Origin: Sepioteuthis lessoniana
Taxonomy: Eukaryota > Mollusca > Cephalopoda > Myopsida > Loliginidae
Reading direction: 5' to 3'
Length of the DNA: 64,000 nucleotides
NCBI GenBank assembly: GCA_963585895.1
Contig: OY757907.1
Span: 109,599,486-109,663,485 of the forward strand
Positions 42,945 to 54,780 of this stretch are shown here, piece by piece. Under the pieces are notes generated by a model. It saw only the letters and a program-made list of their open reading frames with translations, searched no databases and was not told the DNA's origin. The stretch's first letter is position 1. Each line of letters starts with the position of its first letter. The position numbers and the translations under genes were made by a program.

Positions 42945-43683
42945 CAGGGTGGAACGATGAAATCGTCATCCTAAAGGAAACAACACTACAGCTTTATTTT
43001 AAAACTTTTATTTAAAAAATCAATTCAGGTCCCTTGATTATGTAGTAGAGCTGACATCTATTCAATGTAGCCACCTTCAGCCTCAATCACCACCTTGATA
43101 TGAATACTCGGTGGATGGTAGCGATCAGGCTGGCTTTGGTGTTGTGGGAGGTCATGTTGGTGATGTTCTTGACGTATGACCAAACGAAGTTGTCCAGTGG
43201 GTTCAGGTCGGGGGAGGAGGGGGCCAGTGAGAGAAGGGTACAAAATCGTAGCACTCCTTCTGGAGCCAAGCCTTTTTGGACTTGTGGGCTGGCGCTGAGT
43301 CCTGCTGCCACACCCAGGGTCTGCCTCCGGCCACCTGATTGCACCAGGGGATCACCACACTCTTCAGCACATCCAGGTGCACTTTGGTGTTGACTTTCAA
43401 GCCGACTTCGAAGATGTGAGGGGGCATGATTTGCATTTTGACGGTGCTGGCAATGGTCCTGTTGGATCGATAGAGAGCATGCGTTGTGCAGCGGCACATC
43501 TCCGATCTCATTGTGTCACATCTCCGATCTCATTGTGTCACTTTCAGACATGATAGAAGGCTCCTATTGCTCTTGGGATTTGTACACAACTGGCCAACTA
43601 GTAGATGGTCTGCAACAAAAAAAGAAAATGGAAATGGAATCATGTCGTCTTTTCTAGGGCGACAATTTTATTGTTCTACCCTG
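42945..43683 (-). mobile_element. Mariner-like deletion derivative
   Basis: CAGGGTGGAACGATGAAATC at the left and, inverted, CAGGGTAGAACAATAAAATT at the right are terminal repeats. TA flanks both (42943-42944, 43684-43685). At 739 bp it is well below a full element and carries only the catalytic part of its transposase. Confidence 0.93.
43061..43511 (-). pseudogene. Mariner-like transposase, C-terminal part
   Basis: Two overlapping minus-strand frames carry the core: WVWQQDSAPAHKSKKAWLQK with the second Asp, and SSPDLNPLDNFVWSYV with the third. Spacing is about 35 codons, near DD37D once a small deletion and a frameshift are allowed for. The DNA-binding N terminus and first Asp are lost. Dead copy. 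Confidence 0.82.
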
Positions 43684-44136
43684 TAAAAATGGTATGTCAG
43701 CTGCTGCTGCTGAAAGACACCTCTTAGCCACTCACCATTACTAGCATCTGCATTGCAGCAATTTATATCCAGGTGATCATTTTTCCAGAATCTGTGAAAA
43801 ATAATTATTATACAATGTGAGAGATGGCCAAGATACTCAAAATGTCTGAATGAATTTTGAAAATGATTTGCAGTGGCTTGATTATGTTAATTGCATTGAT
43901 CTGTGACTTTGACATAAGTTTTCCTAAATTGTTATTAGTGGAATATAATGAAATGTAATTAAAAGAGTGGATACTTTTAATATTTTACTTTTTAGTCGTT
44001 TTACTTTAAAACAATTCAGAATGCAAAGCTTGGTTGGATTAAAATCAACCCCTTCAAGGTTATTTAATGTCAAATCCTGTTTTTACATATATATTAAATA
44101 TATATGACTTGTAAATGCATAGTTTGTAGGTAACCT

Positions 44137-44430
44137 TTGCTCACCCATGTGAAGGGGTCCATAGGAGTACATCACTTATGAGCTCGTCCTTACTTCTCCA
44201 GTAGTGTCCCACATTTCTGGTTTGTCTAATTTTGATAGTTTTCATGATGGGTTGTAGGTGGCTGTACAGCCGCTGCTTTGTGGGGTGCTACCTCCAGGAT
44301 GACCAGTTTGAACCTACATACACCAGCTCTGTGCCAATAGGGGATGTAGCCCTGAAGACCTGCCGAAGGCAATAGATGATTGGGAGGGGTGGTAAGAGAG
44401 GGTCAGGGATATCCGTTGTTTGCAGAGCTC
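44137..44430. mobile_element. RTE 3' end with 5' inversion (twin priming)
   Basis: 44137-44296 codes on the minus strand (CATGTGAAGGGGTCC to GTGGGGTGCTACC, the HPTKQQLYGHL-to-WTPSHG part). 44297-44430 codes on the plus strand (TACATACACCAGCTCTGTGC, AGAGAGGGTCAGGGATATCC, the TYIQQL-to-RVRDI end). The two halves are adjacent parts of one protein, in opposite orientation. Confidence 0.85.
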
Positions 44431-44465
44431 AGTTGTTTGCTCATAGGAATTCTTAGAACCATTAA

Positions 44466-44702
44466 GCAGAGTTTAACAGGTTTGAATTCAGAGTTTTCCT
44501 TCTCCTAGACTAGTTGCCTCACCAAGGCTGAAGAAACTAGGCTGCCCTACTATTTATCCATAGCTAGAGGGAGAATAATTGGATTCATACCTGTCCCAAG
44601 GGTATTAGTGCTATGTGAAATGCAATCAGTCTCGTCCAGGATTTGAACTTGTGTCGCCGTGTCCATTTCCTATGACGATAACCATTTCACCACAGGCACC
44701 AA
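44466..44702 (-). mobile_element. SINE-2 copy nested in SINE-3
   Basis: Minus strand from AAGCAGAGTTTAACAGG to CCATTTCACCACAGGCACC. Body close to consensus; the last ~50 bp (3' end) are missing. Confidence 0.92.
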
Positions 44703-44988
44703 TGGACATATCAGCTGAAAGTGTTGCTTATACTAATAGTTTTGTTTGCACACAGTGAAATGCTTAAACAGTTCTATTTGATCCACAGATAGGATCCAGA
44801 TAGGTACTTACTCTCTGGGGGGGAATGGACTTGGGATTAATATAAATGAAGAGGTACTTCATATTCTCCTAAGTTCCCGGACTGGAGCCTCACCATCAGA
44901 TAGTTTAGTGTCATATACAGGATACTCATTGTGAGGGTCTTACCTCTTTGAAGTCTGTGTATTCTACAACCTCAGCTGACTGCTTGCC

Positions 44989-45424
44989 CAGTCGGCTGGG
45001 GCTTTAGAATACACCGACTGCTTCTCTGCAGAGGAGTAAGACCCCACCCACCAACAAGTGTCCTGGATATGACTCTAAACAATCTGATGGTGAGGTTCCA
45101 GCAATGCTGGAGCTTTGGGGAATGCGGAGTACCCCTTCATTGCCATCGCTCCCAGGTCCACTCTGGCCCGAAGTGGTACCACCTGATAAGGGTCCCATCT
45201 ATAGGTTAAATAGAACAAAACCGTGCTTCTTTCACTATACTGATTTTTGCATTTAAACTGCGTATTTATGCTAAACTGAATTGTTTAAAATAGAACTGTT
45301 TTGACATTGGAACTGCATACTAGTGCTGAACTGAATTGCTCAAAATAGAACTGTTTTTGACGTCTAAACTGTGTACTTATGCTGAACTGAATTATCTGAA
45401 ATAAAACTGTCTGACATTTAAATC
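44989..45424 (+). mobile_element. SINE-3, first of a doublet
   Basis: GCCCAGTCGGCTGGGGCTTT head abuts, head to head, the minus-strand copy that ends at 44985. Close-to-consensus body, then about four tail units, and no terminal GGATTTGGC end before the next copy starts. Confidence 0.95.
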
Positions 45425-45429
45425 TGTAT

Positions 45430-45999
45430 TGCCCATTCAGCTGGGGCTGTGGAATACAATGACTGCACCTCTGCAGAGGGGTAAGACCCCCCCCCCAACA
45501 AGTGTCCTGGATATGACACTAAACAATCTGATGGTGAGGTTCCAGCAGTGCTGGAGCTTTGGGGAATGCGGAGTACCCCTTCATTCCCATCGCTCCCAGG
45601 TCCACTCTGGCTCCGGAGTGGTAGCACCTTATAGGGCCCTATCTATGGGTTAAATAGAACTCACAGCATACTTTTGCTAAACTGAATTGAGTAAACTGAA
45701 TAGCTTGAAATAGAAACGTTTTTGACAATTAAACCGTACTTACACTTAAACTGCGTGCTTATGCTTAACTGAATTATTTGAAATAGAACTGTTTTTCGAC
45801 ATTAAAATTGTATTTACACTTAACTGAATCATCACATATAACTGCTTGAATAGTTTGAAATGGAAATGTTTTTGACAATTAAACTGTGTACTTATGCTAA
45901 ACTGAACTGTTTTAAATAGAACAGATTATTTACATAAAAATGGATTTGGCGTTAAATAACCTACAAAGGTTGATATGCCATAAAACCAACCAACCAACT
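45430..45999 (+). mobile_element. SINE-3, second of a doublet
   Basis: GCCCATTCAGCTGGGGCTG head, body, five or so tail units, and the full end GGATTTGGCGTTAAATAACC, TTGATATGCCATAAAACC. One of the best copies. Confidence 0.96.
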
Positions 46000-46291
46000 G
46001 GGAAAAAATATAAAGGATACTGGAGTAAATGAAAGAAGTTATCATTCTTTGTATGTCAAGTTTTTGCTCAAAGAAATTGATTTTGTGCGCATAGTTGAAC
46101 TAGAAGAGCAACCTATACATTTTCTTCTTCAGAAGAACTTTGCAAATTCAGTTAAACAACTATTGTTTTCAGGTCAGTCTAGAGCAGCAAGTTAGGGAAA
46201 GTATTCAGAATTAGTTCAGATAAAATATGTAATTTTACTTAATGATACCATCAGCTGCTTTTAAGAACATAGATTTATAACACAAAAGCAT

Positions 46292-46582
46292 TGGCAGTGC
46301 CCGTGGTGTAATGGTTATCGTCGCAGTAATTGGACATGGAGACTCGAGTTCAAATCCTCGAGACTGATTGTATTTTATATAGCTCTAATACCCTTGGTAA
46401 AGGTATGAATCCAATTATTCTCCCTCCAGCTATGGGTCAATAGTAGGGCAGACTAGGTTCTTCAGCCTTGGTTAGGCAACTAGTCTAGGAGAAGGAAAAC
46501 TCTGAATTCAAACCTGTTAAACTTCGCTTAAAAATTGACCTTGAGTCATATCCTGTCCGAGCGGAGGGGTTGGGTAAATATG
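46292..46582 (+). mobile_element. SINE-2 copy, young
   Basis: GTGCCCGTGGTGTAATGG to GGGGTTGGGTAAATATG. A perfect 15-bp target duplication, ATAACACAAAAGCAT, lies at 46277-46291 and 46583-46597. A few bases are deleted after the B box. Confidence 0.97.
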
Positions 46583-46599
46583 ATAACACAAAAGCATGT

Positions 46600-47190
46600 G
46601 AATATCCCTTGATTGGTGACACTGTAAACAGGTAAGTTTATATCTAATTCTTGTTTTATATATAAATATCCTGGTGCTCTGTGTAATGATGTCAGTTGAA
46701 TAGCATGTAAGAAAAAAAGCCATCATTGGATAATGTATATATGAGAGTCGCAGATGAGGAGGCCAGCTCATTGATTACAAGGACAGACAGGTGGTCAGAG
46801 CTTTAAAGGAGGAACTTGTATGTCAGAAGAATTACGGAACACAGAACATTTATATATCTCATCTCAAGTGACCTAAACTCCACCTTTCCCATGAACCAGT
46901 GAAAATATTCTAAAAGACAAGTCCTAAGAATGTTTCAGCTGATATGTCCTTTGGCCTTCTTCAGGTGTTTCATATCAAACTCTAGAGCCTACATAGAACC
47001 TTGAACTGAACCCTTCATTCAATCTACAGGAATAGATTGTTCAAATTCCATTAACCACAACTGGGTGCAAGTGTTTAGTTGTAGTAAATATTCCTTGTTA
47101 TTTACCTGTAGTTGGGATTGAACCTGCAACTTCCAGAGGATTTCACTAAGAATCACTTTTTAACAAATGGCTATATCCATGGCTGGACTT
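46600..47190. other. No recognised feature
   Basis: Mixed sequence without repeats from the window's families. CTTCTTCAGGTGTTTCATATC near 46960 and GATGAAACACCAGAAGAAGG near 47501 are related in opposite orientation. Confidence 0.35.
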
Positions 47191-47193
47191 AAC

Positions 47194-47456
47194 TGAACCA
47201 TTGGCCTAAAGAGTAGAGTGTTCGCCTATGGTCCGGGAAATCAGAGCTCAATCCCAAGTCAAGTCATACCAAAGACTCAAAAAATTGTACTTGATACCAC
47301 CTCACTTAACACTCAGCATTATAAGGTACGGATCAAGGATAAGGTGGAGCAATCCACAAAAAGGAGTTGCACCCTTCCTTACACCTCGGTGTAGTAGCTG
47401 TTTAAAGGAGAGCCTTTGAGTTACCCTCAATTGCAGTTGCCCACTTTACTTACTTA
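47194..47456 (+). mobile_element. SINE-1 copy
   Basis: GAACCATTGGCCTAAAGAG head, degraded B box (GAGCTCAATCCC), ATAAGGTACGGATCAAGG, and end CCCACTTTACTTACTTAC. Full length. Confidence 0.93.
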
Positions 47457-47794
47457 CATGCATGGCACCATTTGAGGTTTCGTGTGGGCTCCCAGGTTTG
47501 AGATGAAACACCAGAAGAAGGCTGGAGGACACATCAGCCAAAACATTGTGAATATAACAATGAAGATGAAGACACTTGTCTGAATATTCGAAGCAATAAA
47601 AATTATCATACTTTATCTCAGAACTTTAGACAAATACAAGTCCTAAGTTTATAACTTCTTGACTGGTGTTGATTTTCTTCTTCCGATTTCAGAGGATCCA
47701 TCTACTGTTTGCATCTTCTGAAAAAAAAAAATCAGTCCACAATACATTCATTTTATCATTCACTGCCATAACCAGTGTCCCATATTGTTATGTA

Positions 47795-48126
47795 TCACTA
47801 ACAATTCAATGAAGCATCAGTCATTTGTTCACACACACTTAAATGATCAAACAGTTCCATTTCAAACAATTCAGTTTAGTCTAAGTACACAGTCTGAATG
47901 TCAAACAGTTCTATTTGACCTATAGATCAAGTGCTACCACCCCCAGTCAGAGTGAACCTGGTAGTGATGGCAATGAAGGGGTACTCCACATTCCCCAAAG
48001 CTCCAGCATTACTGAAGCCTCACCATCAGATTGTTTTGTCTCATATCCAGGACACCTGTTGGGAGTTGAAACCTTCTGCAGAGATGCTGTCAGTGTATTC
48101 TTCAGCCTCAACTGACTGGACCATCC
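47795..48126 (-). mobile_element. SINE-3 copy
   Basis: Minus copy with two or three tail units (47795-47915), junction TTTGACCTATAGATC, body with CCTCACCATCAGATTG, head CAGCCTCAACTGACTGGACC. The distal 3' end is lost. Confidence 0.92.
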
Positions 48127-48217
48127 CCTCTTAAAAGCAGACAATATAACAATCTGTATAATTATAAACCCAGTCATTTTAAATTAACAAGAAATTTAAT
48201 TCTAAAAAGAGAAGTTT

Positions 48218-48368
48218 TGTGCATTCATCCAACCTCTAAACCATGAGCAGCATGTGACACGAGGTCAGTTTTTTTGTGGTGCACAGCTGGTTTGAATTCA
48301 GAGTTTTCCTTCTAGACTGGTTGTTAAGACAATGCTAAAAAGTTCAGCCTGCCCTTCTATCTATCCAT
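48218..48368 (-). mobile_element. SINE-2 partial copy
   Basis: TTCATCCAACCTCTAAACC, CGAGGTCAGTTTTTTTGTGG, GAATTCAGAGTTTTCCTTC, to CTATCTATCCATG. Only the 3' half is present. Confidence 0.75.
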
Positions 48369-48379
48369 GAACCTTAATA

Positions 48380-48932
48380 ATGTATGTATTTATCCAATCC
48401 ATCCACTATAATACTAAACAATCTGATGGTGAGGTTCCAGTAATACTGGAGTTTTGGGGAATGTGGAGCTCTTCTTCATTGCCATTACTCTCAGGCCCAC
48501 TCTGGTCCGGAGTGGTAGCACCTGATAGGGCCCTATCTATGGGTCAAATAGAACTAAACTGAGTACTTATTCTAAACTTAATTACTTGAAATAGAGCAGT
48601 TTTGACAAACTGTATGTGGACAAAAATTATACTTTTACTAAACTGAATTGTTTGAATTAGAACAGTATGACTCAACTGAATAGCTAGAAATAGAAATGTT
48701 TTTGACAATTAAACTATGTACTCACACTAAACTAAATTGTTTGAAATAGAACTGATTATTTGTATAAAAATGGATTTGGCATGAAATAACCTACCAAGGT
48801 TGATATGCCATAAACCCAAACAACCAACCAACCCATCCACCATAGACAGGATGGTACAAAAGGTCAATTTTTAAGTGGAGTACAGGTAGTTTGAAATCTG
48901 AATGTTCTTTCTCCTTTGACTGGTTCTCAATT
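48380..48932 (-). mobile_element. SINE-2 partial copy split by SINE-3
   Basis: The 3' end is at 48380-48406 (GTATTTATCCAATCC). The copy resumes at 48833 (CCATCCACCATAGACAGG, AAAGGTCAATTTTTAAGTGG) and breaks off at 48932. A SINE-3 lies between. Confidence 0.75.
48407..48832 (+). mobile_element. SINE-3 copy, 5'-truncated, nested
   Basis: Begins in the body (ATACTAAACAATCTGATGG), has about three tail units and ends GTTGATATGCCATAAACCC. Flanked by CCATCCAC at 48399-48406 and 48833-48840, its target duplication. Confidence 0.9.
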
Positions 48933-49057
48933 CAGTCACGACATCATCACTATTAAAAAGGCAGTCACTCACCCATTAACTTCCCCACAAACATACAAAA
49001 CAAAGTAATCATCTTCTGTTGAAATACAACTCTACCACTGGAACAATAAACAATTTG

Positions 49058-49112
49058 GGTTGATTTGGTTTGGTTTAGTTTCTTTGTTTAATGGCATATC
49101 AAACTTTGTGGT
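49058..49112 (-). repeat. Orphan SINE-3/SINE-4 tail
   Basis: GGTTTGGTTTAGTTTCTTTG and AATGGCATATCAAACTTTG form the shared tail without a body, like the one at 2404. Confidence 0.6.
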
Positions 49113-49981
49113 TCATTTCTGTACTGTGCATCCCTGGAGTCTCTTGTCAACATTGTTCCTTCATAACAGGGATTTTCCATTAGTATAGTGTTTTGGTGAC
49201 CACAGGTTGTTGTTTTTTTGTGTGTGATCCCATGCTTGTTTTGAGACCTCAGAAACTTATTACGTCTTGGCAAGAAAGTTTTAACACTATATTGACCAGA
49301 TTTTTCACAAATGGATTACTATTTATATATTTACTGAGCCCACTTGGCCAGTTGAAATAAATCAAGAGTTTAGCTTCAGGAGACTGTCTTCCCCTATGAA
49401 GCACCTCCGATATCATCAAAAAAGTAGGTAGGGTCAGGTTCATTGTTTAATGTTTGAGAAAGAGCTAAGCTGTTTTTGCCACTACCCACCTGTATATTGG
49501 TATTTCCTTCATTTTAAAATGCCTAGAGCAGGGAGGCAATAATACTATCTATTTTGGTTTTTACAAAATTAAATTAAATTCTTAAGATAGAAAAAAGCAA
49601 TTCCAAGGAGGTTTTTACTGAGAAAAGTAAATGTATCAGGAAGGATGGACTAATAAAGATTCTTGAATGATAAATGAAGATAGTAGAAGTATATGGTAAA
49701 TATTTGTTTAATAACATTGATGTTAGAAATAAAGAAAACGTTTTATTTTTCTTAATAAAGCAAACAAATTTGGCAGTGGAGTAAAGCAAATTTCATCATA
49801 ATTTTTACTTTTATTTCTTACAGATTTTCTCTTGTGCACCAGACCACATGTGCAGCAGTTTGGGAGTTGTCCTTTTCATTTAGCAGTAAATAAACTAATG
49901 ACAGATAAGATGCAAGACAGTTTTTATCTAATTACTGGACATTCTGGCTTCATAGAATATACCTTAAACAAGTATGTAATT
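49113..49981. other. No recognised feature
   Basis: AT-rich; short frames only. Confidence 0.4.
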
Positions 49982-50222
49982 CAAGTTGGCAACCATAGTC
50001 GAGGGCAATCTGTAGGCTCAATTTACATTAGCTACAACACTAAGGTGTAACGGAGGGTGCTTCTGACTTTGCTGGATTGCTCCACTTTACCCTTGATCTG
50101 TGCTTTATAATGCTGAGTGTTAAGCAAGGTAGCATCAAGAACCATTTTTTGAGTCTTTGGTATGATTTGACCTGGAATTGAACCTCAGTCTCTTGGGCCA
50201 TTGGCAAACACTACCCACTAGG
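49982..50222 (-). mobile_element. SINE-1 copy
   Basis: Minus copy: AGTTGGCAACCATAGTCG, TAGCTACAACACTAAGG, GGAATTGAACC (B box), GGGCCATTGGCAAACAC, CCCACTAGG. Confidence 0.92.
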
Positions 50223-50224
50223 TT

Positions 50225-50884
50225 TTATTAATAGAATCATTTTTTTTTTCTCAGCTATGCTGAGGAAAATATGGTATGACCTGATGTTGGGGGAAAATTA
50301 TGGAATTCATTAACGTAAAAATTAGAATAGATATATTTACTTGACTTTCCTTTAGCTTTAAAATAGCTTCAATTCTTTCAATTATCACTAATTTAAAGTA
50401 ATATACACACTAAAAGTGATTCCAACTTTCCTAAATGCCTTTTAATAGATTTTTTGGGGTAAATGGACTTGAATTATTTTAAAATGGATTTGTATTATTT
50501 AAAAATTTGTACTATAATTGTACTGTATTATTTTAAAATTTGGACTATAATTTTCTGTTGGCTCTGGATTTCTCACAGTTCTTTCACAGACATTGATTCC
50601 TGTTTGACCAATTTGTTTTTCATTTGTTTTGTTGTACATTTTCTTTTTTCCATGAATATTGCTTTCAGTTTTCTATCCTGATGCTTTCATTTCTTTCATG
50701 ATCTACCAGTATGTTTTCTTTTTCTAACCATCCTATTTCTTTTAGATTTCCGCTAAATTTTAGACACAGCCGATTGGGAACAACTAAAACTTTTCACCCA
50801 ACACACCACTGTGGATTGCCTTCTTAAATGAGTTGTATTATCCTTTCCCTTGTTCTTTTGTTAGAACCATGGTTCCTTTCAATA
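50225..50884. other. No recognised feature
   Basis: AT-rich. Short related segments around GGACTTGAATTATTTTAAAA, GGATTTGTATTATTTAAAAA and GTACTGTATTATTTTAAAAT (50464-50540) look like a small decayed tandem array. Confidence 0.4.
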
Positions 50885-51262
50885 TGTGGCCCAGTCGGCT
50901 GGGACTGCAGAAAACACTGACTGCATCTTTGCAGATGGGTAAGACCCCCACCCTCCGCAACAAGTATCTTAGATATGACACTTAACCATCTGATGGTGAG
51001 GCTCCAGTGATGGGGAAAGCTGAGTACCCCTATATTGTCATCGCTCACAGGTCCGCTCTGACCACATCTTATCTATGACTCATATAGAACTAAACTGTGT
51101 ATTTATGCTAAACTGAATTGTTTGAAATAGAACTGTTTATATCTATAAAAATGGATTTGGCAAACCAAACATACAAACCTTTATCAAAATGACTTAATTC
51201 AACATTAAATGACCCAAAAAGGGTTGATACTTCATAAAACAACCAACCAACCTTTCAATATG
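50885..51262 (+). mobile_element. SINE-3 copy with doubled end
   Basis: GGCCCAGTCGGCTGGGACTG head, body, one tail unit, an end at ATGGATTTGGC, then a second variant end (TCAACATTAAATGACCC, GGGTTGATACTTCATAAAAC). The second end matches the variant at 21.7 kb. Confidence 0.9.
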
Positions 51263-52339
51263 ATATGCCCAGCCACTTGTCTCCAAAAACTATTTTTTAA
51301 CTGTAGACTAATTTGCATATCTCGGCTTCAGCTGATTTTTGTTTCATGAATGCAAACTACATCATCATTTCATAATTTTTTTCTCAACGTTGGTTTATTC
51401 CATATTTTCTCCAGCATGGCTTGAAAAAAATGAACTGTTAATTTAAATAATTCATTCTATGTAATGGTAAATTCAAAAAATATTCAGCTATTAAATAAAG
51501 ATATCTTGCACCTTTTATTAGTTTATTAACATCTAAATAAAAAACCTTAGTGAATATCCTCTAAACATTCTTATTCTATAATATTTGTCAAGGGTGGTAT
51601 ATATTATTATTCTTATGAGTGCCTGCAAATAATACCCATTAATGATAAATGTCTGCATCATAGTTTTATTATATCACTAATAGTATTCAAAACAGATATG
51701 AATTTCCATTAGTTTAAACTAATTCCTTCCTTTTTTTATCCACTTGTTTTGACTGCCAAACCCAATGTCTTTCCTTAGGTTTCTGTCATATTTTATAATT
51801 TCTAACCCTGATCTAAGAGGAAGCATGTGCTTCTTCTATCATATCTGTCATGACTAATGTCTATTCTTGCATGTTCTTGGCCCTGTCTTCCTTTGATACG
51901 AATGATAAAAGTACCTGTTGTATAGCAATTATTTATATGCTGGTTTCATAAACTTATGTCAGTATATTCCTTGCCTGGTAATCTATATATTGACCATGTT
52001 CAGCTTATTGTTACTCAACAAATATCAAGAATACGCCAAGGTGATTTTATTCTGAAGAGGTTCAAAGAATCCTTCACTTTATTCCATAACCTTTTCATAG
52101 TATTTCTAACAGCAATGGGAATTATTTGATGGTGCTCATCTCCTCTCAATTTAATATGCAACAGGTTGTACTTGGTTCCATGGTACCAGTCACAAGGAAC
52201 AATCTCTGATATGAGCTACTATCAAATGTCCTAAATAGATAGCCTTTACAAGAATAAAGAATAAAAGAGCTTCAATTGCCCTGATGGTTATCCATAGATG
52301 GGGGTAAAATATGGATTCATGCCTCTTCCAAAATGTAGC
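51263..52339. other. No recognised feature
   Basis: AT-rich; no family member seen. Confidence 0.45.
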
Positions 52340-53030
52340 GAGGCAGCTCAAAACATTCATGAATATGTCTGGTGTGTAAAATGAGATAAGGGGGAGAGAA
52401 ACGGGCGATTGGGGAGATCAAACTCACATCCTTCCAGTTGTGAATCTTGTTTGACGTCAGGACTACCTACACGCTGGTGTGCATGTAAATTACCACATTG
52501 TGCGATTGACACAGATGTGACATTTTGGTATCATTATTTAAGTCCTGCCTTTATGCACCTGAAGGAAGATGCTTTGAGTCTTGGTAATGCATGACAAGAG
52601 ACGAGCTTGGATGTAGGACTTCTAAAGAAGATTGTTGTGGGCAAAAAGGAATTCATGGGAAGAAGCTAAGAGGACTGTTATTTTCAGCGTGTAAATTCAG
52701 CTGTCTACCTTTTTATTAAGAAGACGACAATACAGCAACAGCACTTGAAATTAATTCCATGTGTTCAATTAGAAGAGACTCTTTTTTTTCTGTTACTGAC
52801 AAGGCATTCTAGCCACCCCAACTCTTCTTTCACAAAGTTTCCCACTAAGAGTTTGAATTTTGTTCCCTGATTCATTTTTTTTTGCTATTTACAGTTAAGT
52901 CATCTCTATTCGTTATGATTACAATTAAAGTTTATATGACCAACTTTTTTAATTAGTGTTTCATGTGATATTTTGGAAACTATTTTATGCTATTGTAATC
53001 TGAAGATCTATTAACAGACTTTGTGAAATG
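52340..53030 (+). repeat. Repeat Q, copy 1
   Basis: Matches 60195-60840 in reverse complement over about 670 bp. Shared landmarks: GTAAATTACCACATTGTGC, CATTATTTAAG (TATA-like), CTTTCACAAAGTTTCCCAC, and GTGATATTTTGGAAACTATT. No protein is recognised. A TATA-like box followed by a few hundred bases suggests an LTR or another element end. Confidence 0.75.
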
Positions 53031-53919
53031 AGTGCTAGTATAAAATTTTTGCAGTAATGTACAAAAATATAAATGGAAATGTAACTTTTTTATTCTCCAT
53101 CCAAATAACAGTAAATTTAAGTGACTGACTTCATTTTTTAAATTAACAATTAAATCCCAAAAGTACCTCTTTAAATTGCTAGAATTCATCCAGTGGCCAT
53201 ATTTCTTTTGTCTCTCCGTCTCCCAACCACTAAGAAGATGTTGAGTTACAGATATGTAATTTTGGGAATGTAAATCTAGAGTTAAAAAGATTAAGCAAAT
53301 AACTGAAACTTATTCTTACCTGGATAGATTTTTTTGTTCATTTCCGCAGAAATAATCAGAAATTTCTTTATTGGGCTATTGTGTATGAGCATCATAAAAT
53401 ACATTCATTTATGATAATAAGTCATGAAAGTTGAGTAGAGAACATGACTTAGGAAAAATGCATCTACATCTCTGACTTGATCTTTCTTTCATGTCTGTCC
53501 ATGAATAAATAGGCATCAAAGTCTAAAAGACACAGTGAGGAGTCACTTGAAAATTGCTTATGTCACCTTTGCTGCTTCAGTTCTGGTCTATATTTTAAGG
53601 CAATTTTCAAATAGCATTGTGAAAATCTCATGTACAATAATACTGCATTAACACAGCATGTGTTTCCTTAAATAAATTTGCGTCAGTGATATTGATTTGA
53701 AATGTTGTTTGTTGAAATCATGAAGTTTTCCACAAAGAAAAGATGCTGACATGGAAGCAACAGATATTATCAGTGCCAGATTTAAACGAAAGCTAAACAA
53801 ACTACAATTTAGGGTCTCATGATCTGCAAGGGCCTCAAGAAGATTCCAGATTGGGGTTTATACTCGTTTTTTAGGTTTACGAAGCAAAGAAATGCTGAAA
53901 CCCAAATTTAAGAGAGGTT
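53031..53919. other. No recognised feature
   Basis: AT-rich; weak similarity to the flank of the other repeat Q may extend a little way in. Nothing else identified. Confidence 0.35.
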
Positions 53920-53921
53920 TT

Positions 53922-54149
53922 AGAGTGTTTGCCAATGGTCTGGGAGACCTGGGTTCAATCCCTGGTCGAGTCATACCAAAGACTCAAAAAATGGTACTTG
54001 ATGCTACTCAGCATTATAAGGTAAGGTCCAAGGATAAAGTGGAGCAATCCAGGGAAAGGAGTAGCACCCTCTCCTACACCTTGGTGTAGTAGCTATCAAA
54101 AAGGGAGCCTTTGGGTCATCCTCGACTATGGTTGCCAACTTTACTTTTT
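53922..54149 (+). mobile_element. SINE-1 copy, 5'-truncated
   Basis: Starts TTTAGAGTGTTTGCCAATGG, with B box GGGTTCAATCCC, a 14-bp deletion before CTCAGCATTATAAGG, and end GCCAACTTTACTTTTT. Confidence 0.93.
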
Positions 54150-54204
54150 TACTATCTTCATTTTTGGTTAGAATACAGAGTTATACATTTTTATCCAAGT
54201 TTCT

Positions 54205-54543
54205 GCGAGCAATATTGAACAAGTCCTGGAGGCAGCACTCCACAAAGCAGCTGCTGTATGGCCACCTACCACCTATCACGAAATCTATCCAAATTATACA
54301 AACCTAGCATGTGGGACACTGCCGGAGAAGTAGGGATGAGCTCATAAGTGATATACTCCTGTGCGCCCCTTCACATGGCCGAGCAAAGGCAGGACGACCA
54401 GCTTGAACTTATATACAGCAGCTCTGTGCCGATACGGGATGTAGCCCTGAAGACCTGCCGGAAGCAATGGATGATAGGGAGGAGTGATGAGAGAGGGTCT
54501 AGGATACCTGTGTTGATAGCATGACATGATGATGATGATGATG
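54205..54543 (+). mobile_element. RTE-type LINE 3' end
   Basis: Plus-strand C terminus: CAATATTGAACAAGTCCTGG, AAGCAGCTGCTGTATGGCC, ACATGGCCGAGCAAAGGC, AGAGAGGGTCTAGG, then (GAT)n at 54527-54543 as the 3' tail. Stops interrupt the frame. Confidence 0.93.
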
Positions 54544-54683
54544 AGTAATTTTGAAAAAGTTCCTAATTTTGTTTCCATTGTTACCTATCTGGCTAAAAAC
54601 ACTGTTGAGATATAAGCTTTTCAAGTATGTTTTTTGAAATCATTATTAAGCTAATGAATTATTAATCATAAAAGTTATAAAGT

Positions 54684-54780
54684 CTAGGAGAAGGAAAACT
54701 CTGAATTCAAACCTGTTAAACTCCGCTTAAAAATTGACCTTGTGCCATATCCTGCCCGTGCGGAGGGGTTGGTAAATATG
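54684..54780 (+). mobile_element. SINE-2 3' fragment
   Basis: TCTAGGAGAAGGAAAACTC to GGAGGGGTTGGTAAATATG, near consensus but 5'-truncated. ATAATATGATAAAAGTTATAAAG-like flanks (54667 and 54780) suggest a target duplication including AAAAGTTATAAAGT. Confidence 0.9.

Larger units (their letters stand above)
44028..44985 (-). mobile_element. SINE-3 copy with two nested insertions
   Basis: The tail end (GGTTATTTAATGTCAAATCC) begins near 44028 and the head ends at 44985 (CAACCTCAGCTGACTGC). Inside lie an RTE piece (44137-44430) and a SINE-2 (44466-44702). The body resumes with GCACACAGTGAAATGC and TTCTATTTGATCC. Confidence 0.85.
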
